Below are positions 16,724 to 23,739 of a stretch of 34,261 bases of DNA, one piece after another. The notes beneath the pieces were generated by a model that saw nothing but the letters and a program-made list of their open reading frames with translations, made no database searches and had not been told where the DNA came from. The position numbers and the translations under genes are program-made. The stretch is from a virus, in IMG/VR virus record IMGVR_UViG_3300034198_013697, positions 1 through 34,261 of that record. One strand, 5' to 3'. The number at the start of each line of letters is the position of its first letter. Positions within the stretch are counted from its first letter, which is position 1.

Positions 16724-17817
16724 TAACCAATACCAGAGATTGAGTAAACAGCTTCAGGGATTTTAACAGTTAATCCAGCTGTTACGTTTTGGTATGGTAA
16801 GAAGTAAGCCACTTTGGTTGCATCGTAGCTTTGTGGCAATGCTTCAATGATTCTTGATGTAGATAACTCAAGGTGCATTGGGTCATTGTAGTACGCAATC
16901 ATTGTATTCGCTGGAATCGCTGGGATACCTGCAATTCTGAATCCACGGTCTGTTAAGTAATCAACCACAGAGCGACCTTGTAAGTCAGAGAATGTTCTGT
17001 TCAATAACTTAAGGTTAAGGAGAGATACTAAGAGACAGAAAGGGGCTGGCTCAAATACACCTTTTGTATTGTCAATAATCTTAGAATTGATTCTTACGAT
17101 ATCGTCCACAATTGCTCTACCAGTTGTTGCATTAGCCCACACCACAGTTGTAGTAATGGAGCTATTGATTGCGCTGTTTTGCAATAAACCTTTTTCTTCT
17201 GGTAAGGAACCATTAGCATTGAATAATGCAAAGTTTTGCTCAAGTAAACCTAAGTCACGTGCAACACGGTTAGAAAACATTTGTTGCAACGGAAGGTTAT
17301 GAGCCGCAGCTACTTCGAGGTCATAGAGACTTAGATAGAAGCCTTCACGAGATATCTTGATAGGTCTACGTAATACTTGAGTAGAACCTTTGATGATTCT
17401 CATCTCACTTGGATCTTCCCACTCTTTACCAGACCCAGCGTTGCCAGTGTTATCAATACCCGACGCAGAGAATAATTGTGGTACATAGACTTTCTCAGTA
17501 GCACTGACACCAGTGTACTCAAAGAAAATCTTTTCACTTGGAAAGTTTGCAAAGCTCTTGCGTAACCATGATTGCTCAACAACTTGCTCAACGATACGTT
17601 TATCTAAGTCAATCGCCATTTCATAGGTTTGTAGCACACTGTTGGCGTCAAAGCGCTTTGTACTGCGTCCATTGGTGATTGGTTTGTCCCATAGTTGACT
17701 CGCCATACCTAAGATTAAATCGTCATACGCTGTCTCACGACGGTTATCATTGAGGAACTGAGACAACTTCGGCTCTTGGTTAATTAATGCTTGTTTCTGT
17801 AATAAACTTAAACTCAT
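16723..17817 (-). CDS. Major capsid protein
   Basis: A 364-residue protein with AGGAG before its ATG. It follows the cement and protease genes and precedes the connector, the normal capsid position. Segments such as VEQSWLRKSFANFPSEKIFF, RRPIKISREGFYLSLYDLEV and a C-terminal stretch AYYNDPMHLELSTSRIIEAL fit HK97-fold capsid proteins in DUF1073/DUF2213-type head clusters. No separate delta domain is evident. Cleavage by the upstream protease is possible but not visible. Confidence 0.8.
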   Translation of the reverse strand: MSLSLLQKQALINQEPKLSQFLNDNRRETAYDDLILGMASQLWDKPITNGRSTKRFDANSVLQTYEMAIDLDKRIVEQVVEQSWLRKSFANFPSEKIFFEYTGVSATEKVYVPQLFSASGIDNTGNAGSGKEWEDPSEMRIIKGSTQVLRRPIKISREGFYLSLYDLEVAAAHNLPLQQMFSNRVARDLGLLEQNFALFNANGSLPEEKGLLQNSAINSSITTTVVWANATTGRAIVDDIVRINSKIIDNTKGVFEPAPFCLLVSLLNLKLLNRTFSDLQGRSVVDYLTDRGFRIAGIPAIPANTMIAYYNDPMHLELSTSRIIEALPQSYDATKVAYFLPYQNVTAGLTVKIPEAVYSISGIG

Positions 17818-17840
17818 TTCTAATTACTCCTTTTTTAGTA

Positions 17841-18359
17841 TTAGCCTACTCTCACTATAGCAATTCCACCTGCTGGAGCTGCTGACGCATAGAACCATGT
17901 AGGGTGAGCACCCGCTGTCGCTGTATCTGCACTTGCTCTGAATGACCCTAGTTGGTTGTTCGCAGGTACCGACGCACTCGCTGCAAAGCGAATAAACACT
18001 TGTTGTCCTGAACTAACTGCCTCTTCGACCTTAACCGCAATAGTACCAATTTCTAATCCTGTAATAGATTTACCTGGGCTTGCTCTATCTGTATCTGTGG
18101 CTACCCAGTTACCATTGCTATCGTAAGCGAAAGAACTAACTCTCATACCTACCATTGAAACAAACATGCGATTAGATATATCCCCAGAGGCCACAGGTAA
18201 CTTAAACCCACCAGACGCAGAGTCCAATTTCATTGCGATACCAAATGGTATGGATAACGTAGCTTCTGTGTTAACGTTTGTTAACATAGAGTATGGATTT
18301 GAGTCAGCAATCGCACCTACAATGTAATTAGCTGGCTGAATATTTTGCATATATGGCAT
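17841..18359 (-). CDS. Capsid cement/decoration protein (gp24-like)
   Basis: A 172-residue protein between protease and capsid genes, with GGGAGAT before the ATG. Starts with MPYMQNIQPANYIVGAIADS; later SGQQVFIRFAASASV and a short hydrophobic C-terminus. This fits structural cement proteins (DUF2190/gp24-type) that sit on the capsid surface and are encoded just before the capsid gene. Its start context ATAGTTACTATGCCAT is repeated upstream of the portal gene. Confidence 0.7.
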   Translation of the reverse strand: MPYMQNIQPANYIVGAIADSNPYSMLTNVNTEATLSIPFGIAMKLDSASGGFKLPVASGDISNRMFVSMVGMRVSSFAYDSNGNWVATDTDRASPGKSITGLEIGTIAVKVEEAVSSGQQVFIRFAASASVPANNQLGSFRASADTATAGAHPTWFYASAAPAGGIAIVRVG

Positions 18360-18364
18360 AGTAA

Positions 18365-19453
18365 CTATCTCCCTTTACCGTTGATTAGTGAGTTAACGTG
18401 ACTGTTTCTATCGTATGCTGACCATTGTAAATTACTTTCGGAACTGTCACCCTTGTACTCTTTCTTTATTGAATAGTTAGACAGAGAATTAAGCAATGGG
18501 TCTTTTTCCTTGCTATCAGATTTTTTTGTTTTCTCAGCCTCAATGCTATCCATACGAGTACTTAGGTTATCCAGTTTAGAAATCAATGATTTGATTAGCT
18601 CATTGGTTTCTGTCATTGCAGCGTCTCCTTTCTTTTTGCGGTCTTTTTTCTTTGCGTCCTTTTTCTCTTTTTCCTTAGATTCTTCCTCGTCAGAGTCTTC
18701 TTTGGATTCATCGGAACTGTCTTCCTTAGATTCTTCGTCGTCTGAGTCTTCTTTCTCAGCTTCGTAGCCCTCTTCGTACTCTTCGTCCTTCTTTTTCTTA
18801 TCCTTCTTCTTTGCGTCTTTCTTCTCAGATTCGTCTACCATTCCTTTGTCTGCCTTTCTTGCTGATTCTTCGGTTATTTCACCCGCTGAATTGGTACTCA
18901 TATCAGCGTCAGTTTTGTATACCATTGCACTATCTCCCTTTTTTACTATTGAACATATTGAACCACCACGTGCCGCAGGGACACAGGCTAAATGATTATA
19001 AACAATATCAGTCTGTTTCTTCGTGTACTGAATACCCTCGTGAACGCCTACTTCGTCCACAAGCTTACAATCGTACCCCATTGACCACTCCTTAATCTCA
19101 CCGTTTTCTACGGCATTGATAAGCGTGGGGTCGGTTATAATAATTGAATCTACCTTAACTACATCTAGCTTTTCTTTTTTGGCAGAGTAACCTTGACTAC
19201 CCAGAAACCCTTTTATATATTGAGCCGTAGTTGACGGTGTCAACAAATCTGGTGGATGATTCCAAGTAACAGGTAGTGCCCTTAGTGTATCTAAGCTTTC
19301 TTGTTTCATTACTTCGTTGTGAGGACGTAGCTCATTGCCTGTATCGTAAACAAAAATGCCTGTGCGGGTAACGATTCCAGCGACGTCTAAGTACCCTTGT
19401 GGTGTTCGTTTAAACGTTTCTATTTTAAAGTTTGAGTCATACCTAGCGACCAT
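18365..19453 (-). CDS. Prohead protease (DUF2213) fused to a charged scaffold-like region
   Basis: A 362-residue protein. Residues 1 to ~175 are DUF2213: TWNHPPDL with His66, EWSMGYDC with Ser124, and YNHLACVPAARGG with His154, fitting a His/Ser/His catalytic set of the prohead protease type. Residues ~185-290 are extremely charged low-complexity sequence, with a Lys-rich motif (EKKDAKKKD) on both sides of an acidic Glu/Asp/Ser core. A helical segment (ELIKSLISKLDNLSTRMDSI) follows. Fusion of protease and scaffold in one product is common in prohead assembly; the scaffold part would be removed on maturation. Site assignments are inferred by alignment with remembered family patterns. Confidence 0.75.
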   Translation of the reverse strand: MVARYDSNFKIETFKRTPQGYLDVAGIVTRTGIFVYDTGNELRPHNEVMKQESLDTLRALPVTWNHPPDLLTPSTTAQYIKGFLGSQGYSAKKEKLDVVKVDSIIITDPTLINAVENGEIKEWSMGYDCKLVDEVGVHEGIQYTKKQTDIVYNHLACVPAARGGSICSIVKKGDSAMVYKTDADMSTNSAGEITEESARKADKGMVDESEKKDAKKKDKKKKDEEYEEGYEAEKEDSDDEESKEDSSDESKEDSDEEESKEKEKKDAKKKDRKKKGDAAMTETNELIKSLISKLDNLSTRMDSIEAEKTKKSDSKEKDPLLNSLSNYSIKKEYKGDSSESNLQWSAYDRNSHVNSLINGKGR

Positions 19454-19511
19454 GTTTTTACCTCTTACCTAGTATTCCAATGACTCGCTCAATTAGTCAA
19501 CAAAAATCTTA

Positions 19512-20219
19512 TTAAACTAGGGGTATAAGCACACAACGGCAATTATAGTCATTGTACTCTTTGGGAAGGTTCTTTATATCGAACACTTTGCCCTCTAGTT
19601 TACGATGTGAATCTCTGACTCGCTCGTCACCGCTGGTTTGCCATTTGCACTGAGTAACACCGATACTTTGAGCCTCAGCTAGCGTTAAGTCTCTGTTCAA
19701 ATTGTTTATCTCAGTCCTAGACCAAGTGTCAGTGAACTTATACTTAGGCTTAGTATACTTTGCTTCAAAGAGCTTATCTTTGTTCTCTGAGTTAAACAGT
19801 GCACTTGCTCTGAAATCATCAAGTTGTTGTTTCCTCTTGTCCCACTCAGCTTCCAAAGTATCCCGTAGCTTTTCCCTTGTACCTGTTTCAAAGGACACGA
19901 GGCGATCTACCATTGAGGTACTTGGTATCTTTTTGTCAAAGTTATCCAAGGTTTTCTTTAATGAATCCTCGGCTACTTTGTTCAATATATCGTAGCTTAT
20001 CTTTGTGAGGAATACATCAACAATGTTATCGTAGACCTTGGGAATCTTAAGAACCCTTGGTTTACTGAGTAAATCAAGTAACACTGCATTCGTTGATTTC
20101 CAGAAGGTATTTAGTACACTGCGCAACCAACGAGAGAAGCGCAACTCATTTGCCTTTGGAAACCTTATTGCTTGGCTTACCTTTATCATTGGCTTCTTTG
20201 TCTTCTTTTTCATCGCCAT
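19512..20219 (-). CDS. Head morphogenesis protein, Mu F / SPP1 gp7-like
   Basis: A 235-residue basic protein that overlaps the end of the portal gene by 74 bases; GGGAGAACC precedes the ATG. The C-terminus has TWSRTEINNLNRDLTLAEAQ, then QCKWQTSGDERVRDSHRKLE, and ends NDYNCRCVLIPLV. The W.T..D.RVRDSH..L.G and NCRC pattern is diagnostic of the Mu F-like domain. These minor head proteins act in prohead assembly and sit next to portal. Confidence 0.85.
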   Translation of the reverse strand: MAMKKKTKKPMIKVSQAIRFPKANELRFSRWLRSVLNTFWKSTNAVLLDLLSKPRVLKIPKVYDNIVDVFLTKISYDILNKVAEDSLKKTLDNFDKKIPSTSMVDRLVSFETGTREKLRDTLEAEWDKRKQQLDDFRASALFNSENKDKLFEAKYTKPKYKFTDTWSRTEINNLNRDLTLAEAQSIGVTQCKWQTSGDERVRDSHRKLEGKVFDIKNLPKEYNDYNCRCVLIPLV

Positions 20220-21645
20220 CTGGTTCTCCCTTGTCCACTAAGTCCACTAAGTCCACACTGTCAGCCCTTTGAATATCAGGGTACATCTTGACTAAGAAAT
20301 CTGAGCAATCGTACCCTTGACCTTCTAAGGAAACTATACCACTTGCATACGAAGCGAAAACCGCTGACTCCTCAGTTTGCGTAGGAGCCTCATGGTGTTC
20401 GTAACTTACTTCGTAATCCTCTGGCATTTTAAGTCCGTCAGTGTTCTCAAAGACCCTCATAAAGTATTCGATAATCGGAGTTAGCTTGTCTCCTCTCTCG
20501 GAATCAATGAACCCTTGAAACGTTGTTTTCTCTGTTCTCCCAGTGGTCTGACCTGTGGAACCTTCGTTAAACAACACATCATGGGGTATATCGGTATCAA
20601 GGCAAAGGCGCTCCTTTGTCTCTCTGATTAACTCAGATATCCCAGTAAGTGTTGGTGTGTAGTACTCAAATTCCTCAGTTGAGTCTATGGCACTGATATT
20701 GTGTAAACTGCGCCCTTTGTTCTTAGCAGCCAAAGCAGCCGCTAGTTTACTGCGTTGTTCTGGGTTAGTTAAGGCCGCTGATAACCCTTGTATCTTATGA
20801 ACTGGCATAGGTACTTTGGCTAGCAACGTGGCAAGGTTATCCATGACTGCGCTGTAGTTACGTGCGGCGTTCTCAATGTTACGAATATACGTGTCATGGA
20901 AATGAAGGTTACTGCGGAATGTGAACGGCATCAATTTGACCCCATAGAAGCCAAGTAACCTTGATTTATGTATTTTCTGAGAACCCATTTGAGGGAGCGC
21001 AGATACTTCTTTCATGTACTCTTTGCGGCTAGTGCTGTCATTGAGGTCAAATTTATTCGCTGTAAGGGGTTGCTGAACCACGTAGTAACTTATTGGATTG
21101 AACTCAAAGTCTAGTTCCTCTGGGTACGCTGCAAGAAAGTAGCGGTTAATCAGGTTCACATCGTCAAGCTGGTGAACTTCGCTAGCACTAAGTGGCTCGC
21201 TGTAATCTGTGCTTCCATTGGCTCTTATGATTAAGAACGAGTGACCGTGGATATAGCCCGATGTAGCTAAGTCCTTAAGTTTCTTCCATAGCCTATATTT
21301 CTTTGTGAACAAACGTTTAAACTTGGCATTGTATTCCAAGTCCTCGGACTTTATTTCAAAGGAGTCTTTGAACATATATTTTACAAGGAGACGAATGATT
21401 CTGTTAATCGTAGGGTCACAGGTGTATAGATTCTCAACCTGAGGAAAAGAATACTGTGTAAACGGTTTAATCTTTGTCATTTCGTTTACGTCGGACTGAG
21501 TCCCTTGGCCTGTGAGTAAGTTGTAATATATTGAGTCACTGCGGCTAACACGGTTACGAAGCTCTTCGATTTCGCTGTTAAGCTCTGCAACTTTGCTCGC
21601 ATGGTAACTGTCATTTCTTTGTTTCTTTGGTTTTCTATGGCTCAT
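20146..21645 (-). CDS. Portal protein, DUF1073-like
   Basis: A 499-residue protein with GGGGGAAA before ATG 21645. Typical DUF1073 features: NRIIRLLVKYMFKDSFEIKS, the KDLATSGYIHGHSFLIIRAN core, YYVVQQPL, the stem-like IPHDVLFNEGSTGQTTGRTE, and a C-terminal Lys/Glu/Asp-rich tail. The portal dodecamer is the DNA gate for packaging and head-tail joining. The terminase genes lie upstream, separated by the rightward 21.8-23.7 kb island. Confidence 0.88.
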   Translation of the reverse strand: MSHRKPKKQRNDSYHASKVAELNSEIEELRNRVSRSDSIYYNLLTGQGTQSDVNEMTKIKPFTQYSFPQVENLYTCDPTINRIIRLLVKYMFKDSFEIKSEDLEYNAKFKRLFTKKYRLWKKLKDLATSGYIHGHSFLIIRANGSTDYSEPLSASEVHQLDDVNLINRYFLAAYPEELDFEFNPISYYVVQQPLTANKFDLNDSTSRKEYMKEVSALPQMGSQKIHKSRLLGFYGVKLMPFTFRSNLHFHDTYIRNIENAARNYSAVMDNLATLLAKVPMPVHKIQGLSAALTNPEQRSKLAAALAAKNKGRSLHNISAIDSTEEFEYYTPTLTGISELIRETKERLCLDTDIPHDVLFNEGSTGQTTGRTEKTTFQGFIDSERGDKLTPIIEYFMRVFENTDGLKMPEDYEVSYEHHEAPTQTEESAVFASYASGIVSLEGQGYDCSDFLVKMYPDIQRADSVDLVDLVDKGEPDGDEKEDKEANDKGKPSNKVSKGK

Positions 21646-21740
21646 AATTTCCCCCTGTTTGCAACGATAACATGCAGTGGAAAGTAATCAAAGGAAAAAA
21701 CTAGGTCACGTTGGTTTACAAGGGATTCAATGCATGGCAT
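21642..21740 (-). CDS. Possible 32-residue leader ORF before portal
   Basis: ATG at 21740 to a TGA that overlaps the portal start (ATGA), giving MPCIESLVNQRDLVFSFDYF plus 12 more residues. The start context ATAGTTACTATGCCAT equals that of the cement gene at 18359, but no strong ribosome site is seen (CACATAGTT only). It could be a coupling peptide or chance. Confidence 0.3.
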   Translation of the reverse strand: MPCIESLVNQRDLVFSFDYFPLHVIVANRGKL

Positions 21741-21765
21741 AGTAACTATGTGGCCAACGGTTGGC
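21738..21765. promoter_or_regulatory. Two adjacent perfect inverted repeats
   Basis: CATAGTAACTATG (21738-21750; 6-bp arms, 1-bp centre) and GCCAACGGTTGGC (21753-21765; 6-bp arms, 1-bp centre) lie side by side between the divergent portal gene (left) and small membrane gene (right). The position fits operator sites controlling one or both. The first overlaps the start of a tiny leftward ORF. Confidence 0.45.
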
Positions 21766-21791
21766 TACCAAGAGTCTGGGAGGACTAAGTT

Positions 21792-21959
21792 ATGTGTCTA
21801 AGTTTCATGAAGTCATTGTTAGTGTTGTTAATGGTGTTATCCGTGGTTTCCTTTGTTGGTCTTATTACCGCAGAGGTTCTAGGTATCGTAGGGTTGACGT
21901 TATTCCTAGCTACTGCGGTTCCCTTTGTGTTGTGTTTCATTATTTACTTGGCAATCTAA
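21792..21959 (+). CDS. Small two-helix membrane protein
   Basis: A 55-residue protein from ATG 21792, with GGGAGG 8 bases upstream. Two hydrophobic segments (about residues 6-25 and 30-53: KSLLVLLMVLSVVSFVGLI and VLGIVGLTLFLATAVPF) with almost no charge. The alternative frame 21761-21979 lacks such a pattern and a good start. Size and topology allow a holin, but there is no lysis partner beside it. First gene of the rightward island. Confidence 0.6.
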   Translation: MCLSFMKSLLVLLMVLSVVSFVGLITAEVLGIVGLTLFLATAVPFVLCFIIYLAI

Positions 21960-21960
21960 G

Positions 21961-22002
21961 GTCTGGGAGGACAAAGTAATGAATATTTTGGCTACGATGT
22001 AG
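21961..22002 (+). other. Orphan translation leader with 7-codon ORF (gene-start remnant)
   Basis: GTCTGGGAGGACAAAGTAAT then a 7-codon frame (MNILATM, ATG 21979, stop 22000-22002). The block repeats the leader of the gene at 21792 (GTCTGGGAGGACTAAGTT) and that of the Rha fragment at 23296 (GGGAGGCTAAGTT followed by MCILVTM). It looks like the start of a former Rha-type gene copy whose body is gone, or a leader peptide for the Rha gene at 22075. Confidence 0.45.
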
Positions 22003-22074
22003 GTAAAGTGTTAAACACATATTAAAAGTTGTGTATTAATTCGATTGATTATTTAACAAATAAAGGAGATATTT

Positions 22075-22791
22075 ATGTCACAGTTAGTTAAGTTAGAGTC
22101 GATTGCTGGTAATAATGTAGTTGCAACCACTAGTTTGAAGATTGCAGAGGTGTTTGAAAAGAACCATTTTGACGTAATTAAGTTAATAGAAATAGAGATA
22201 AACAAAGGATTATTCGGTGCCAGAAATTTTTCTGTCTCCTCTTATAAAAGTGAACAGAACAAAGAAATCAAGATGTATTTACTCGATGAGAGATTTACAA
22301 CTTTCCTCACAATGGGATTCACAGGAGACCGAGCAGACCAATGGAAGCTTCAGTACATAGACGCATTTAACGCAATGAAAGATGAGATACATAAGAAAAA
22401 AGAATTAACCACTGGGGGTGTGTTCAAGGATTTCCATAGTATCGCTGAGGTTCTAGGGTTAAGCAAGGAACAAGCTGCTATCCATGCAAACCATGCCACA
22501 AGGAAGAAGACAGGAGACGATGTTCTAGCTCTCATGGAGTACAAAGTAATCACTGGGACTAGGTATCAAAGTTTAACAAAGTGGCTAGAAGGCGCTGGGA
22601 TATCTGCGGTAAAGGGTAACAAAGTATTAAGTGATAAAGGTTACCTAGTGAAAGACTTAAGTAATCAATGGACACTGACAAAGCTAGGTGAAACTATCGG
22701 TCACTTAGTTACACAGGAAGCTGGAGGTAAGATGAGACAAAGCATCGAGTGGTCAGAGGAAGTAGTCAATGTAATCTTAGGGGGCAAGTAA
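22075..22791 (+). CDS. Rha-family phage regulatory protein
   Basis: A 238-residue protein; ATG 22075 after AAAGGAGATA. The N-terminal ~90 residues match the Rha domain (NNVVATTSLKIAEVFEKNHF with DVIKLIE, then KMYLLDERFTTFLTMGFTG, the typical x-Y-x-L-x-x-x-x-F-x-x-L-x-MGFTG motif). Residues ~110-238 have another helical domain (VITGTRYQSLTKWLEGAGI, GNKVLSDKGYLVKDLSNQWT) like the C-terminal domains attached to Rha and antirepressor proteins. Rha proteins (named from phi80) interfere with growth in hosts lacking IHF. Role here: likely transcription or host control. It overlaps the next gene by one base (TAATG). Confidence 0.85.
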   Translation: MSQLVKLESIAGNNVVATTSLKIAEVFEKNHFDVIKLIEIEINKGLFGARNFSVSSYKSEQNKEIKMYLLDERFTTFLTMGFTGDRADQWKLQYIDAFNAMKDEIHKKKELTTGGVFKDFHSIAEVLGLSKEQAAIHANHATRKKTGDDVLALMEYKVITGTRYQSLTKWLEGAGISAVKGNKVLSDKGYLVKDLSNQWTLTKLGETIGHLVTQEAGGKMRQSIEWSEEVVNVILGGK

Positions 22792-23051
22792 TGAAGTATA
22801 TCAGCGTAATCTTAGTACCACGTAACAGGGAAGTCATATTACCGGTGGACAATATTAAGTTACTTAGACCTACGAACCATTGGGGCTTTCACCACACTGT
22901 CTTTTTGCGCAATGGTGATATGTTCGATGTATCAATCACTCAATGCTACAATGGTTCAATGGTTCCGTTGAAAGACCCTGACTCAGCGTTGCAGCGACTA
23001 ATCGAGAAACTAAGGAGGCAATACCATGACTCAGAGATACTACTTGAATGA
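22791..23051 (+). CDS. Small protein with FlbD-like beta domain, unknown
   Basis: An 86-residue protein; ATG 22791 overlaps the Rha stop, which chooses this start over the one at 22749. The segment ISVILVPRNREVILPVDNIK plus later FLRNGDMFDVSI has the strand-turn-strand shape of FlbD-like small barrels, similar to the gene at 26674 and the C-terminus of 26285. Role unknown. Confidence 0.6.
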   Translation: MKYISVILVPRNREVILPVDNIKLLRPTNHWGFHHTVFLRNGDMFDVSITQCYNGSMVPLKDPDSALQRLIEKLRRQYHDSEILLE

Positions 23052-23292
23052 CAGAGAACTAAGTGTAATGTTCTATGACCATGTGACTAGGGAACTAGGA
23101 CACTCAGTAGACCAAGGTGAATATGACAAGCTTACTGAGATGTTCTTTGATGAGTGGCTAGAGATGTGTGTGGAGACTAAGTTACTTGACCACGATGGGA
23201 CACATTTCTACTTTGAACAAGGTGTCCCTGATGATGTATCTAGGACACAGTTACAAAGGTACTTGCGCAGTGAACACACTAGGGGAGGCTAA
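23026..23292 (+). CDS. Small acidic early-type protein, EWL family
   Basis: An 88-residue acidic protein; AGGAGG precedes ATG 23026, 26 bases inside the previous gene. The stretch MFFDEWLEMCVETKLLDHDG and the following FYF aligns with FQEWLGNMEANELILWS...CYYV of the gene at 31786, and the N-termini (YYLNDRELSVMF / FYLTTDDVADMF) match as well. So it belongs to a two-member family in this phage. Function unknown. Confidence 0.6.
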   Translation: MTQRYYLNDRELSVMFYDHVTRELGHSVDQGEYDKLTEMFFDEWLEMCVETKLLDHDGTHFYFEQGVPDDVSRTQLQRYLRSEHTRGG

Positions 23293-23295
23293 GTT

Positions 23296-23536
23296 ATGTG
23301 TATCTTGGTTACGATGGAGCAAGTTAATAGTGGTGATAACAAAGTAGCGGCGATTACTAGTTTGAAGATTGCAGAGTTTACAGGTAAAGCTCACAGTGAC
23401 GTTTTATTCAGTATTAATGAGCTAATTCTGGCAGGGGAATTTTCCCCCGCCAACTTTGTTAAGGGGGAGTACAAACCCTACTGATATTTATAACTATGTA
23501 TTGACTCAGAGGTCAAAAGCTTACTTAGAAACATAA
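23296..23536 (+). pseudogene. Broken Rha-family gene copy (N-terminal part)
   Basis: From ATG 23296 (GGGAGG upstream) 62 codons read MCILVTMEQVN... and include AAITSLKIAEFTGKAHSDVL, the Rha N-terminal pattern; 21 bases (23356-23376) are identical to the intact rha (22129-22149). The frame stops at TGA 23482. Moving one base on (from 23483), the next frame reads DIYNYVLTQRSKAYLET until 23536, which recalls the KMYLLDERF...FL segment, so one base change has disrupted an already short copy. The remaining Rha domain is absent. It could still make a 62-residue peptide. Confidence 0.6.
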
Positions 23537-23559
23537 TCAAAGAAATTAAGAGGTTAAAC

Positions 23560-23739
23560 ATGATTGAGCCAATGTATTTAGTATCCGCAGCGTACCTTGT
23601 AATCGGAGTGTCTTTTCTATCCTATGTAACAGTGAGCAAAGTGGGAGAAGGGTACAGCGGTATTCTTTGGCACAGGGTAATCATTGCAGCGTTGTTCTGG
23701 CCATTGTTCATGTTCTATTTACTAGTTATCAGAGAGTGA
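23560..23739 (+). CDS. Small two-helix membrane protein, overlapping large terminase
   Basis: A 59-residue protein; ATG 23560 with AAGAGGT upstream. Two hydrophobic segments (MYLVSAAYLVIGVSFLSYV, and HRVIIAALFWPLFMFYLLVI) flank a short basic/polar loop. Its last 11 bases overlap the end of the leftward large terminase gene. Holin-like topology, but the function is unknown. Last gene of the rightward island. Confidence 0.6.
   Translation: MIEPMYLVSAAYLVIGVSFLSYVTVSKVGEGYSGILWHRVIIAALFWPLFMFYLLVIRE

Noticed and set aside
18510-18767. Ser-rich rightward frame opposite the charged protease region
   Set aside because: Reverse reading of Glu/Lys/Asp codons; no start signal.
21761-21979. 72-codon rightward frame
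   Set aside because: Poor start and odd composition. The other frame from 21792 has a strong ribosome site and a clean two-helix membrane pattern.
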